This document shows, in pieces, positions 7,664 to 16,434 of a DNA stretch of 51,237 nucleotides. Below the pieces are notes generated by a model, which was not told where the DNA came from, made no database searches, and worked only from the letters and a program-made list of their open reading frames with translations. Position 1 is the stretch's first letter. Each line of letters begins with the position of its first letter. A program made the translations under genes and the position numbers. Origin of the DNA: Cryptosporangium minutisporangium (GTDB lineage Bacteria > Actinomycetota > Actinomycetes > Mycobacteriales > Cryptosporangiaceae); contig NZ_BAAAYN010000028.1 in assembly GCF_039536245.1 (NCBI RefSeq), positions 1 to 51,237 on the forward strand, written 5' to 3'.

Positions 7664-9193
7664 ATGGGAAATCGCAGCCCCGCGCGTGCCGAGTTCGGCA
7701 GCAGGCTAGCCGCGGCACGCTTACGCGCCGGCTACCCGACCCAGCAGGCCTGGGCCGACGCCCTCAACGACCTAGCCGAAACCCCCACCCTGACCCGCGC
7801 CGAAGTCGGTCGCTGGGAACGGGGCGTTCGGATCCCGGATGCGTGGCTTCCGTTGATCGCCGAGAGCCTCCGTGTTCCGCTGCCCGAGCTCAGACGTGCC
7901 GCAGCACGCGCTCGTGCCCGGACGCCTAGCGCCGTCGGAACCGCTACGTCGTCTAAACCATCGTCGGCGTCGCGTGGTGAGGGCGAGCCGGCCGTGGCAG
8001 CGCCTGCCTCCGCGGTTCTACCGGCCGTCCGGGCCGACGAGGGTCTCGACGTAGCCTGGGATGCCGCCGGGCTACGACAATTGCTGGAGGGCTGGTCGCA
8101 TCCAATGCTCGACCGACGCAGCTTTCTCACCATTGCGGGTGCCGCCCTGACCCAGCCGGCATGGCACGCGCTGGACCATCCAGTCCCGTCGCTTGCCGCA
8201 GGGCGGAGCTCGGAGGCCCGGGTCGAGGGCCGCTTGCTGGACCTGATCGAGGACATCGTCGCCCACGCCCAGCGCCTCGACGACCAGCAAGGCGGCGGCG
8301 CCGCCGACTTCGTCGAAGCGCAGTTCACCCACGTCGCACAGCTGCTGCGCCGCGCGAGCTACGACAGTCGGTCCGGGCGCCGGTTGGCGGCCGCTGCCGC
8401 GCAGCTGGCGCAGACGGCTGGGTTCATGGCCTATGACGCCGGGCGGGACGGCGCGGCGCAACGCTGGTACCTGACCGGATTGCGCGCGGCTCACGCCGCC
8501 GGGGACCCAGGGTTGTCGGCGAGCATCCTCGGGTTGATGAGCAATCAGGCCGTCACCCTCGGTCTGCGCGCTGATGCGACCCAGCTCGGGTCGGCCGCTG
8601 CCGAGTCGGCTTCCCATGCACCGCCGATAGTCCAAGCGCTGCTGGCCTCTCGAGGAAGCCTCGCGTACGCCGCGTCCGGCGACCTCACTGGCTACCGACA
8701 CGCCCTCGATCGGATCAGCAGCGCGCTGGGACGCGCCGAGACCGCTGGCGAGCCCGCGCCTCGCTGGGCCGCGTACGTGTCGGCGACCGAACTGGATGCC
8801 ATCACAGGGCGCGGAATGGTGCTGCTCGCCAGCCAGATGCCCACCCGCGCACCCCACCTGCTCGCCGAGGCCGAACAGCTTCTCACCGCGCGAGCCCACA
8901 CTGACCCCGACGAGGTCCCGCAACGATCCGCCCTGCGACACAGCGCCTGGCTCGCGCTCGTCCACGCCCAGACCGGTGACCTCGATCAGGCCGTCGCCGC
9001 CGGCCGGGCGTGCCTTCCGCGGCTGCGCACAGTCAACTCCGTACGCAGCGCACGATTGCTCGGTCGTCTGCGGCGGGAACTGGCACCGCACGCGTCCCGA
9101 TCCACAGCGGTCAGGCGGCTTCTCTCCGACCTCGACGCCCCTCTGTCCCCATCCGCCACGGCCGACTCCGGCAGTACCCGGATTAGCGGCTGA
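7664..9193 (+). CDS. XRE-type helix-turn-helix regulator with TPR-like C-terminus (paralogue 1)
   Basis: A 509-aa protein. I chose the ATG at 7664 because GAAGGGGG precedes it and the HTH begins directly after it; the frame is open further upstream but through leader DNA. Residues 8-75 form an XRE/Cro-like HTH (FGSRLAAARLRAGYPTQQAW then LTRAEVGRWERGVRIPDAWL). A variable linker follows, then DRRSFLTIAGAAL near 148-160, a motif common in this actinobacterial regulator family. The rest is Ala/Leu-rich helical hairpins typical of TPR. Such proteins usually control neighbouring secondary-metabolism or differentiation genes, and this one lies beside the NRPS operon. It is 42-nt downstream of three 12-bp repeats and shares close N-terminal similarity with the regulator at 10087-11391. 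Confidence 0.9.
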   Translation: MGNRSPARAEFGSRLAAARLRAGYPTQQAWADALNDLAETPTLTRAEVGRWERGVRIPDAWLPLIAESLRVPLPELRRAAARARARTPSAVGTATSSKPSSASRGEGEPAVAAPASAVLPAVRADEGLDVAWDAAGLRQLLEGWSHPMLDRRSFLTIAGAALTQPAWHALDHPVPSLAAGRSSEARVEGRLLDLIEDIVAHAQRLDDQQGGGAADFVEAQFTHVAQLLRRASYDSRSGRRLAAAAAQLAQTAGFMAYDAGRDGAAQRWYLTGLRAAHAAGDPGLSASILGLMSNQAVTLGLRADATQLGSAAAESASHAPPIVQALLASRGSLAYAASGDLTGYRHALDRISSALGRAETAGEPAPRWAAYVSATELDAITGRGMVLLASQMPTRAPHLLAEAEQLLTARAHTDPDEVPQRSALRHSAWLALVHAQTGDLDQAVAAGRACLPRLRTVNSVRSARLLGRLRRELAPHASRSTAVRRLLSDLDAPLSPSATADSGSTRISG

Positions 9194-9217
9194 CCCGACT
9201 GTGCTCGGCACTGCCCA

Positions 9218-10087
9218 TCAGGTGATGCTCGCTGGTCGGAGTAGGTCGATTCGCAGTTTGCCGCCGGCCTTTGCGACGCCGGTGACCTGGAAGCCGGTGA
9301 GGAGAGACTCGCGCAAGACCGGCGGATCGAGGGGGCACATCACGACCGCGCGGTCGATGAGACCCGCGGCGAGGAAGGCGGGCAGATGCTGTGGCTCGCC
9401 GAGGAGCAAGACTGTGCGTGCCCCGCCGGTGTAGAGGGTGGTGAGCAGGCAGGCAGGATCATTCATGCCCGCGTTCGTGGGCAGGGTAAGGACGTCGCGG
9501 CCGTGGCGGTTGGCCTCCTGCAGGCGGCCATCGGGATGGATGACTACGTCGACGCCGGCGCTCAGTTCGCGGATCAACGCGCCGTCGGTCACCGCACTGA
9601 TCCCATCTGCGGCGGCCTGGTAGGCCGCGGTCACTGTGGGGCGTCCGGTCGTCTGCGCAGTCAGCCACGGTCCGAGCACTACGGTGACCTCGTCGGCAAG
9701 GACGCCCACTTCAACCTCGACGCCGTGAGCGCGCAGGACGGCGGCGCCGCCCTCGCCGCGGGAAGTCGGATCGAGCACACCGATGACGACCCGGGCGACG
9801 CCAGCGTCCAGGAGCGCCTGTCGACAGGCCGGCGTGCGCCCGACGTGGTTACACGGTTCGAGGGTGACCACCGCGGTGCCGCCACGAGCGCGGTCCCCTG
9901 CGGCGGCGAGGGCCTGGGTTTCGGCGTGCGGTTCGCCTTTCCGAGCGTGCCAGCCCGTGCCGGCGGTCTGCCCGCCTGGGGTGAGGATGACGCAGCCAAC
10001 CGGCGGGTTCGGGCTGGTGCTGCCCAGCCCTGCTGCCGAGAGGACGAGCGCGTGACGCATCGCGTCGATCTCGACTGGTGTTGCCAC
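9218..10087 (-). CDS. RibD-like deaminase with divergent reductase half
   Basis: A 289-aa protein. The N-terminal 145 residues are a cytidine/guanine-type deaminase: the zinc site is in PHAET (His, catalytic Glu) and PCNHVGRTPAC (two Cys), as in RibD, which deaminates the pyrimidine intermediate of riboflavin synthesis. The C-terminal half (150-289) resembles the RibD reductase only loosely (TVTAAYQAAADGIS in place of the usual substrate-binding start) and is shorter than normal. It has probably lost or changed NADPH-dependent activity. The GTG start shares one base with the stop of the regulator upstream (TAG/GTG), so the two are coupled. Placement in a regulatory/NRPS locus, away from other rib genes, suggests a pathway-specific role such as heterocycle tailoring; that is inference. 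Confidence 0.85.
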   Translation of the reverse strand: MATPVEIDAMRHALVLSAAGLGSTSPNPPVGCVILTPGGQTAGTGWHARKGEPHAETQALAAAGDRARGGTAVVTLEPCNHVGRTPACRQALLDAGVARVVIGVLDPTSRGEGGAAVLRAHGVEVEVGVLADEVTVVLGPWLTAQTTGRPTVTAAYQAAADGISAVTDGALIRELSAGVDVVIHPDGRLQEANRHGRDVLTLPTNAGMNDPACLLTTLYTGGARTVLLLGEPQHLPAFLAAGLIDRAVVMCPLDPPVLRESLLTGFQVTGVAKAGGKLRIDLLRPASIT

Positions 10088-11391
10088 TACGCCGCTCCAG
10101 CATCGAGCGTGTCCAGAAGAGCGCGGACTTCGGAGACCGACGCCTGCGGGCGCAGGGTGTCCGCGAGTCGCGTGATCCCGGCGTGGATGCGGCCGGACCC
10201 GGTGGCCTGCGCGATCGGTAGCGCTTCCAGCGCCGCCGCCGCAGCCTGGTCCGGGTGCCCGGCACGGGCGTAGGCGACCGCCAGAGACACCTGACCGGCG
10301 GCCCGATCGCGCCGGTAAACCGGCGGCAGCGCGGGCAGAGCGCGCTCGTACTGGTCAATTGCCGCGTGAGCGCGGCCGGAAGCGAGGTAACAGCGGCCGC
10401 GCTGGAGCTCAATGTAGGCCGGAGTGCAGTACGAGCCGTGTCCGTAGCGGGCATCCCCGGCCACGTCGGTGCTCGCCAGCGCATGGGCCCCATCCAGCAG
10501 ACAAAGGGATTCCGCGGACCCGCCGCGCGCTGCCCGGACCGTGGCCTCGTGAACGAGAACGGCCGCGCGCATCGGTCCCGGCAGCTCTTCGTCGTCGCGC
10601 CTCGCCGCCTGCGCGAGTCCGAGCGCCTCGGCATGGTGACCACTTGCGGCAGCCTGCTGAGATCGGCGGAAGAGCGTCCAGGCGAGCATGACGTCATCAT
10701 GCGCCTGGTATGCCCACTCCATCGCCTGGGTGGTCCACCGGGCCGCGGCCGAGGGATCGTCGCTGTCCTCATACAGCCAAGCCGCGGACTCGGCGTAGCG
10801 AGCGGCGAGTCCGATCACCGCGGGACGCTTCGTCTCGCTGATCTCGGCAGCGAGCTCCTGAAGTATCGCCAGGTGACTGCTTACCCCGATCAGGGCGTGC
10901 CGTGGCCCAAGCAAATTGTCGGCCTTCACCAGCGCGTGCCACTGCTCATCCAGATAGACCAGCAGATCCTCAAGCGGCGCGCCGCTAAGGCCAGAAGACC
11001 GGCCAGGCGACGCACCGTCCTGGATAGGACCGAGAATTCCGATCGCGTCGGCACTCCACGCAGCAGTAGTCGATTCCGCGGAGGCGATCCCACGCCACGG
11101 GGGACCTCCCACGCTAGCGCTCGGACGGGGTCGGGCACGGCGGACGCGGGCCGCGGCGGCGGCCAGGTCCGCTAGCGGAACGTTGAGGCTCTCGGCTATC
11201 AACCCCAGCCAGGCATCCGGTACCCGGACACCCCGTTCCCACCGGCCAACCTCTGCACGCGTCAACGTCGCGGCTCCGGCCAAACCGTTGAGAGCATCCG
11301 CCCACGCCTGCTGGGTCAGATAGCCAGCATTCAAGCGCGCCGCGGCCAGCCAAGCCCCGAACCGGGCCCGCGCCGGGTTCGCCGCCGCCAT
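10087..11391 (-). CDS. XRE-type helix-turn-helix regulator with TPR repeats (paralogue 2)
   Basis: A 434-aa protein from the ATG at 11391 (GGAAGG upstream). The first 80 residues closely match paralogue 1: FGAWLAAARLNAGYLTQQAW and LTRAEVGRWERGVRVPDAWL give the HTH. The C-terminal 300 residues are TPR-like helical pairs (for example HAAIDQYERALPALPP and HPDQAAAAALEALPIAQATG). The C-terminal halves of the two paralogues are much less alike, so they may sense different partners while reading the same DNA repeats. It is in an operon with the RibD-like deaminase and convergent with paralogue 1. The three 12-bp repeats lie 42 nt before its start. Confidence 0.9.
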   Translation of the reverse strand: MAAANPARARFGAWLAAARLNAGYLTQQAWADALNGLAGAATLTRAEVGRWERGVRVPDAWLGLIAESLNVPLADLAAAAARVRRARPRPSASVGGPPWRGIASAESTTAAWSADAIGILGPIQDGASPGRSSGLSGAPLEDLLVYLDEQWHALVKADNLLGPRHALIGVSSHLAILQELAAEISETKRPAVIGLAARYAESAAWLYEDSDDPSAAARWTTQAMEWAYQAHDDVMLAWTLFRRSQQAAASGHHAEALGLAQAARRDDEELPGPMRAAVLVHEATVRAARGGSAESLCLLDGAHALASTDVAGDARYGHGSYCTPAYIELQRGRCYLASGRAHAAIDQYERALPALPPVYRRDRAAGQVSLAVAYARAGHPDQAAAAALEALPIAQATGSGRIHAGITRLADTLRPQASVSEVRALLDTLDAGAA

Positions 11392-11433
11392 ACCTAAGCA
11401 ACCTTCCTGCCGCCGGCCTCTGACAGTGCCCTG

Positions 11434-11464
11434 CTGGCCCCTCAACTGGCCCCGTTTCTGGCTC
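11434..11464 (-). repeat. Three 12-bp tandem repeats upstream of paralogue 2
   Basis: On the minus strand GAGCCAG (11464-11458), GGGCCAG (11452-11446) and GGGCCAG (11440-11434) recur every 12 bp, ending 42 nt before the ATG at 11391. A longer shared block GGAGGAGCCAG leads the array in both copies, and ACGAT lies 28 bp (start to start) upstream in both. Sequence between the repeats and the ATG has diverged while its length has not. Confidence 0.75.
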
Positions 11465-11670
11465 CTCCGCAATCGCAGACGACCCAGGAGCATCGTCGCA
11501 CGGAAATAGGCGATGGACGGTGACGCGTACGCCGGGAAGGGCTGCAGCAACCCGCTGGGGGCTGTCCCCCGCTACCGCGTCGTCCGTCAGCCGCAGGTTT
11601 CCATCGCTCTCGCGCTGCTTGTCACTCCTCCTATCTGTTCGATTTCTCAGTGATTGGGGTCTTCAGCGTC

Positions 11671-13158
11671 ATGTCCGACCGGGACGGTCAGTTACAGGAA
11701 TTCGGATATTCCCAGCAGCTACGCCGGGAGCTGCGGTTGCGGCATCTACTGGCCTATGGGCTGGTGTTCATGGTGCCTATTGCGCCGATGGCAATCTACG
11801 GCTCGGTGTATGCCGCCTCGGGCGGCATGGTCGTCGGCGCGTACATCGTCGGCGTGGTGGCGCTGGGGTTCACCGCCTGGTCCTACGCGCAGATGGTCGA
11901 TGCCTTTCCCCTTTCGGGCAGCGTCTATAACTTCGCCGGCCGCGGGATCAGCGCGCCGGTCGGATTCCTCGCGGGGTGGATGATCCTGCTGGACTACATC
12001 CTCGTCCCCACGCTGCTGTACCTGGTGGCGTCGGTGGCGTTGCACGCGACCGTTTCGGTGGTGCCGGTCTGGGTGTGGCTGATCGGGTTCGTCGCCGCGA
12101 ACACCGTGATCAACACCCGCGGTATCAAGGTCACCGCCCGGTTCACGATCCTGATGCTCGCCGCCGAACTCGCGGTCCTGGCCCTCTACCTCGGGATCGG
12201 GATCTGGGCGGTCGCGACGGGCAAGGGCCAGTTCAGTTTCGATCCGCTGTTCAACACGGACACATTCACCTGGTCCCTGCTGCTCGGCGCCGCCGCGGTC
12301 GCGGTGTTGAGTTTCCTCGGGTTCGACGCAATCTCCACCCTCGCCGAGGAATCCCGCGGCGGATCCCGGGCGGTAGGCCTGGCGATGGCCGCCGCGCTCG
12401 GATTGGCCGGGGTGCTGTTCATCGCCCAGACCTGGGTCGCGGCGATGCTCACTCCCGACGGAGCCGCGCTGGTGGCCGGCGGTGACCCGGAGGGCACCGC
12501 GTTCTACGACACCGCGCGGGCCGCGGCCGGGCCGTGGCTGGCCACAGTCTGTGCGGTCGCGACCGCGATCGCCTGGGGGCTGCCGGACTCGATGGTCGCG
12601 CAGGTCGCGGTGTCCCGGCTCCTGTTCGCGATGGCCCGCGACAAGCAACTCCCGTCGTTCCTGGCGAAGGTCTCGCGGCGGCACAACGTGCCCACCAACG
12701 CGATCCTCCTCGTCGCCGTCCTCTCTCTGGGCCTGGGGCTGGTAATGGCCGCCCGCGCCGACGGGATCACCGTGCTGGCCGGCCTGATCAACTTCGGGGC
12801 GCTCACCGCGTTCCTCACGCTGCACGCCGCGGTGGTCTGGTACTACCTGATCCGCCGCCGCAGCCGCCGCTGGATCGCCCACCTGCTGATGCCGCTGACC
12901 GGCGCCGCGATCCTGATCGCCGTCATCCTCAACGCCAACATCTGGGCGCAGCGCCTCGGCGGCGCCTGGATCACCCTCGGCCTGATCATTCTCGCGATCC
13001 TGTATGCGACCGGGCGCCGCCCGCAGCTGTCCGGGTTCACCCCCACCGGCGGTGGCCACACGACCACGCTCCCCAACCCCGCCGGATCGCGGTCCAACGG
13101 GTCCCCTCACGCCGGACCCCACCAGCCCGGCGCCCACCAGGCGGGAGCACACCGGTGA
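11671..13158 (+). CDS. APC-superfamily amino acid/amine permease
   Basis: A 495-aa integral membrane protein with about 12 hydrophobic segments from residue 25 on. It has the TM1 region HLLAYGLVFMVPIAPMAIYG and the conserved TM6-region block FLGFDAISTLAEES characteristic of APC permeases. The start is placed at ATG 11671 rather than the GTG at 11650, which has no ribosome site; GGGG lies about 14 nt upstream of the ATG. The C-terminal tail is His/Pro/Gly-rich (HAGPHQPGAHQAGAHR), unusual and possibly metal-binding. The stop overlaps the amidase GTG in GTGA. Import of an amide-, amine- or amino-acid-type substrate for the next enzyme is a reasonable inference. Confidence 0.92.
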   Translation: MSDRDGQLQEFGYSQQLRRELRLRHLLAYGLVFMVPIAPMAIYGSVYAASGGMVVGAYIVGVVALGFTAWSYAQMVDAFPLSGSVYNFAGRGISAPVGFLAGWMILLDYILVPTLLYLVASVALHATVSVVPVWVWLIGFVAANTVINTRGIKVTARFTILMLAAELAVLALYLGIGIWAVATGKGQFSFDPLFNTDTFTWSLLLGAAAVAVLSFLGFDAISTLAEESRGGSRAVGLAMAAALGLAGVLFIAQTWVAAMLTPDGAALVAGGDPEGTAFYDTARAAAGPWLATVCAVATAIAWGLPDSMVAQVAVSRLLFAMARDKQLPSFLAKVSRRHNVPTNAILLVAVLSLGLGLVMAARADGITVLAGLINFGALTAFLTLHAAVVWYYLIRRRSRRWIAHLLMPLTGAAILIAVILNANIWAQRLGGAWITLGLIILAILYATGRRPQLSGFTPTGGGHTTTLPNPAGSRSNGSPHAGPHQPGAHQAGAHR

Positions 13159-14294
13159 CCGCCCCACGGTTCAGCGCCGCGACCTCCCCGCCCACCATGC
13201 CGGTTCCCCCACCGGGCGCCTCACCGGACGCGGCACCGTTCGTTCCGCCCAGCACCTGGCCGGGGACATCGCCGAAGGGTGTACTGGCCTACGACCCGGC
13301 CGGTGTCTACGCCTACCGGTTCGGCGCCACGGAGCCAGTTGCGGAGGTGGAGCGGGGGCAGGTGCTGGTGACCACGACTGAGGACTGCTTCGGCGGCGTC
13401 ATTACGACCGTCGAGGATCTGCCGTCGCGAGTGTGCCGGTTCGACCGGCTCAACCCGGTCACCGGCCCGTTCCACGTCCGCGGCGCGGAGCCCGGTGACA
13501 CCCTCGCGGTCCACGTCCTCGACATCACCCCGGCCCGCCCGTTCGGGGTGTCCTCGACGTTTCCGCATTTCGGCGCACTGACCGGCACCGGCGCCACGGC
13601 GATGCTGCATCCGCCGCTGCCCGAACGGGTGTGGCTGTATCCGATCGACCCGCAGACCGGCACGGTGTTCTTCCAAACCACCGGAGCAGCCTTCACTGCC
13701 GCGCTGCCGCTGCGCCCGATGCTCGGCACCATCGGCGTCGCCCCCGCCGGTGGAGAGGTCCGGTCGAGCATCGTCCCCGACCGGCACGGCGGCAACCTGG
13801 ACGTGCCGGCGGTCGGACCGGGCACCACGCTGTATCTCGGGGTGAACGTGCCCGGTGCGCTGCTGGCCTTCGGCGACGGGCACGCCCGGCAGGGCTCCGG
13901 GGAGGTCTCCGGCGTCGCGGTGGAGATCCCCACCCGCACCACCCTGGCCGTCGAGGTGGTCAAAGGCGTACCGACGCCGTGGCCGCGGCTACAAACCGAC
14001 GCCACGCTCACCTCCATCGGCGCGGCCCGGCCGTTGGAAGACGCGTTCCGGATCAGCCACCACGACCTGGTGCGCTGGGTCGCCGAACTGACCGGCCTAG
14101 AGGAACTCGATGCGCTGCAACTGGTCGCCCAGGCCGGCCACGCCGACGTCGGCAACGTCTGCGACCCCAACTACACGATGCTCGCCTCCATCGCCCTGCA
14201 GCATCTGGGCGCTACCACCGTCTACGACGGTGTCCACCAACGGCTGCGCGCCACTCGGCTCCCCGACATCGACCGGAGCGGAGGGCAACGATGA
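13155..14294 (+). CDS. Acetamidase/formamidase (FmdA/AmdA) family hydrolase
   Basis: 379 aa from GTG 13155; an ATG at 13197 is an alternative. Family features include VLAYDPAGVYAYRFGATEPV near the start, TEDCFGG (residues about 75-81), FHVRGAEPGDTLAVHVLDI (about 108-126), GGNLDVP (about 213-219) and YLGVNVPGALLAFGDGHARQGSGEVSG. The GDGHAxxGxGE signature is the most recognisable part of the acetamidase/formamidase fold. The enzyme hydrolyses a short amide to ammonia and the acid; which amide cannot be told from sequence. It is coupled on both sides by 4-base overlaps, to the permease and to a GPP34 protein, suggesting uptake and hydrolysis of one substrate. Confidence 0.9.
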   Translation: MTAPRFSAATSPPTMPVPPPGASPDAAPFVPPSTWPGTSPKGVLAYDPAGVYAYRFGATEPVAEVERGQVLVTTTEDCFGGVITTVEDLPSRVCRFDRLNPVTGPFHVRGAEPGDTLAVHVLDITPARPFGVSSTFPHFGALTGTGATAMLHPPLPERVWLYPIDPQTGTVFFQTTGAAFTAALPLRPMLGTIGVAPAGGEVRSSIVPDRHGGNLDVPAVGPGTTLYLGVNVPGALLAFGDGHARQGSGEVSGVAVEIPTRTTLAVEVVKGVPTPWPRLQTDATLTSIGAARPLEDAFRISHHDLVRWVAELTGLEELDALQLVAQAGHADVGNVCDPNYTMLASIALQHLGATTVYDGVHQRLRATRLPDIDRSGGQR

Positions 14295-15262
14295 CCACCT
14301 ATCGCTCGACGGCCTACGACCAGCCGTCGGCCGCGCCATTGCCGGCTGCCTGGCTCACCCCTCCGCCGCCCGCCAGCGGGCAGGCAGCGCCCGATCAGCG
14401 GATCGTCCCGCCCGGTTACGCGCCGTCGTTCGATCAATTCCCCTCGCTTGAACGTCCCGTGGCCGGCAGCGCGGGCGCTCCGGCGTCGCCCGGATCATCG
14501 GGTCGGCACGCTTCCCGGCCCGCCGGAAGCCGGCCGGTGCCCATCGGCGACGTTTCGACGGTCGAGCCACCCGGTCCGCATGTGCGGTTACCGCTGCACG
14601 CCGAGCTGTACCTGCTGTCGCATGACCCCTTCACCGGCGCGCCGCTGCTGCACCGCGCCACACTCGGCGTCGGCTTGGCCGCCGCGTCCCTGCTCGACCT
14701 GTGGTTCGACGGCCAGATCGCCTTCACCGCCAGCGAGGCCCTCGATGCGACGACGGCTGGGGCAGTCGTCCGTTTGACGCTCGATGAGACCGACCGGCCG
14801 GCGCATCCGGTTCAGGACGCCGCCCTTAAGACCATTATCGCGGCCGGTCTCGGCCAGTCCGATCCGCTGCGGGCATTTCTCCACGGCGCCGCCGAACACC
14901 TTCACACCGCCGTCGTCGACGCGCTGCTCGACGCACGCGTGCTGGAGCGCACCACCGTCCGCCGCTTCGGGCTCTTTCCCACTCACACCATCCTCGCGAC
15001 CCAACCGGCGTGGGGGGTGCGCGCGGCGGCTCGCATCCGCGAGGCCCTCACCGGCCACACCGACGGCGACGACGGCTGCGCCGCGCTCGGTGGTCTGCTG
15101 GCCTGCCTCGACCTGACCGGCATCCTCCACACCGACATCCCCGAGGCCACCCTGCGCGCCTGGCTCCGCCAGTCAGCGGCCGAGCGACATCCCGTCCTCG
15201 CCCAGGTCCTCACCGCCCTCGACGCCGCCCGCGGTGACCTCGCCGTCACCGCCCTGACCTGA
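14291..15262 (+). CDS. GPP34 (GOLPH3-like) family protein 1
   Basis: A 323-aa protein. Residues 1-95 are a Pro/Ala/Ser-rich, probably disordered extension. Residues 96-320 match the GPP34 domain: RLPLHAELYLLSHDPFTGAP, then ATLGVGLAAASLLDLWFDGQI, then VVDALLDARVLERTTVRRFGLFPTH, and a C-terminal LGGLLACLDLTGIL. In eukaryotes GOLPH3 binds PI4P at Golgi membranes; in actinomycetes the family is abundant and mostly uncharacterised, so lipid binding here is only by homology. The ATG overlaps the amidase stop (ATGA). An inverted repeat at 15404 follows. Confidence 0.85.
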   Translation: MTTYRSTAYDQPSAAPLPAAWLTPPPPASGQAAPDQRIVPPGYAPSFDQFPSLERPVAGSAGAPASPGSSGRHASRPAGSRPVPIGDVSTVEPPGPHVRLPLHAELYLLSHDPFTGAPLLHRATLGVGLAAASLLDLWFDGQIAFTASEALDATTAGAVVRLTLDETDRPAHPVQDAALKTIIAAGLGQSDPLRAFLHGAAEHLHTAVVDALLDARVLERTTVRRFGLFPTHTILATQPAWGVRAAARIREALTGHTDGDDGCAALGGLLACLDLTGILHTDIPEATLRAWLRQSAAERHPVLAQVLTALDAARGDLAVTALT

Positions 15263-15403
15263 CCCTGCCCTGCCGTGTCGCCCGGCACCGGTACGGCCGT
15301 GGAGCGCGTGCGCGTGACGGGGATCCCCAAGCGGCGAGGCAGGCCCATCCGGCTCCCCCGCGGCGGTCGACCCCGCCGTCGCGTCGGGCCTGGCCTCGTC
15401 ACC

Positions 15404-15442
15404 GGCTCCGCTCGACGGCACACCCCACCGCCGAGCGGAGCC
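15404..15442. terminator. Inverted repeat, possible transcription terminator
   Basis: GGCTCCGCTCG (15404-15414) and CGAGCGGAGCC (15432-15442) form a perfect 11-bp stem with a 17-nt loop, in the 272-bp gap 15263-15534 between the GPP34 gene and the first methyltransferase. There is no T-run, so it could be a weak terminator, an attenuator or a protein site. Nothing else is visible in the gap. Confidence 0.5.
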
Positions 15443-15534
15443 ACCCCCGGAATTGGGCCCCGGTCATCGAGGAACCGGCGCTCGCCTCGTCCGCAACCCA
15501 TCCCCGCTCCACTCGACCCCAGGACCCACCAGCC

Positions 15535-16434
15535 ATGCCTCACGCCGAAGTGCCCCGCCGATTCCGCGGAACAGCCGATCAGCCGGTGCGTTCGGCCGGT
15601 ATCGACGACTATTTCCTCGGCGGCGCCCACCACGTCGGCCCCGACCGGGCCGCTGCCCGCGAACTCGCGCACGCGATCCCGTCGGCGCAATCCGACGTGT
15701 GGGCCGGACGCGCGTTCGCCCGCCGCGCCGCCGCGTACCTCAGCGGACAAGGCATCCGGCAGTTCCTCGATCTGGGCTCCGGGATACCCACCGCCGGCTG
15801 CCTCCACGACCTCGCTCACAATCTCGACCCGGCCGCGCGTGTGGCCTACGTCGACGCCGACCCCACCGTCGCCGAACTCGCCCGGCAACGGCTGGCCGAC
15901 GTGCCGCACACCGCCGTCCTGGAGGCCGATCTCCGCGACGTCGACACGGTCCTGGCCAGCGCCGAAATCGCCGACCTGCTCGACTTCTCCCACCCCATCG
16001 GCCTCTTCGTCACCGCGGTAATGCAGTTCATCCCCGACTCCGACCACCCGGGCGGGCTGCTCGCCGCGTATACCGACGCCCTCTCCCCGGGCAGTCACCT
16101 CGTGCTCTCCCACCCCACCCGGGTCAGTCTGAACGCGACACAGATCGCCGTGGCCACCGGCGTCTACGACGCCACCGGCACCCCACTGACCCTCCGCGAT
16201 CCCGACGACCTGGCCGCGCTCTTCGACCGCCACCAGCTCCTCCCACCCAGCGACGACGCCCCACCGGCGGTGGTGCCGGTCACCGACTGGCGACCCGACC
16301 CCCTCGAACAGACACTCACCACCCGCAGCGTCTACGGGGCCGTCGGTGTGCTGCCCCGCCACGACGACCGGCCCGCCACCCGGCCCGCCGCACCACCTCC
16401 GGTGACCGGCCGCGCTCCCCGGCGCCACCCATGA
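15535..16434 (+). CDS. DUF574-type (Methyltransf_19) SAM-dependent methyltransferase 1
   Basis: A 299-aa protein. GIDDYFLGGAHHVGPDR is the family's N-terminal signature (normally YDYxLGGKDNF). The SAM-binding motif I is QFLDLGSGIPTAG (about 80-92), followed by ARVAYVDADPTVAELARQRL, with an acidic residue expected to bind the SAM ribose. Actinomycetes carry many copies of this family, usually beside XRE regulators, DUF397-type or DUF6879-type genes; substrates are unknown to me. It has a 4-base overlap with the DUF6879-like gene. A close paralogue lies at 17617. The N-terminal GGKDNF is altered to GGAHHV here, whereas the paralogue keeps the standard form. Confidence 0.9.
   Translation: MPHAEVPRRFRGTADQPVRSAGIDDYFLGGAHHVGPDRAAARELAHAIPSAQSDVWAGRAFARRAAAYLSGQGIRQFLDLGSGIPTAGCLHDLAHNLDPAARVAYVDADPTVAELARQRLADVPHTAVLEADLRDVDTVLASAEIADLLDFSHPIGLFVTAVMQFIPDSDHPGGLLAAYTDALSPGSHLVLSHPTRVSLNATQIAVATGVYDATGTPLTLRDPDDLAALFDRHQLLPPSDDAPPAVVPVTDWRPDPLEQTLTTRSVYGAVGVLPRHDDRPATRPAAPPPVTGRAPRRHP

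Noticed and set aside
8072-9211. 379-aa minus-strand ORF opposite the XRE-TPR regulator
   Set aside because: Antisense shadow of a gene with clear HTH and TPR features.
11480-11670. Possible guanidine-type riboswitch before the permease/amidase genes
   Set aside because: Genes would fit, but the conserved ykkC sequence blocks are not present; only a small GGGGG/CCCCC hairpin is seen.
11746-13167. 473-aa minus-strand ORF opposite the APC permease
   Set aside because: Arg/Glu/Gly-rich composition typical of antisense to a membrane protein gene.
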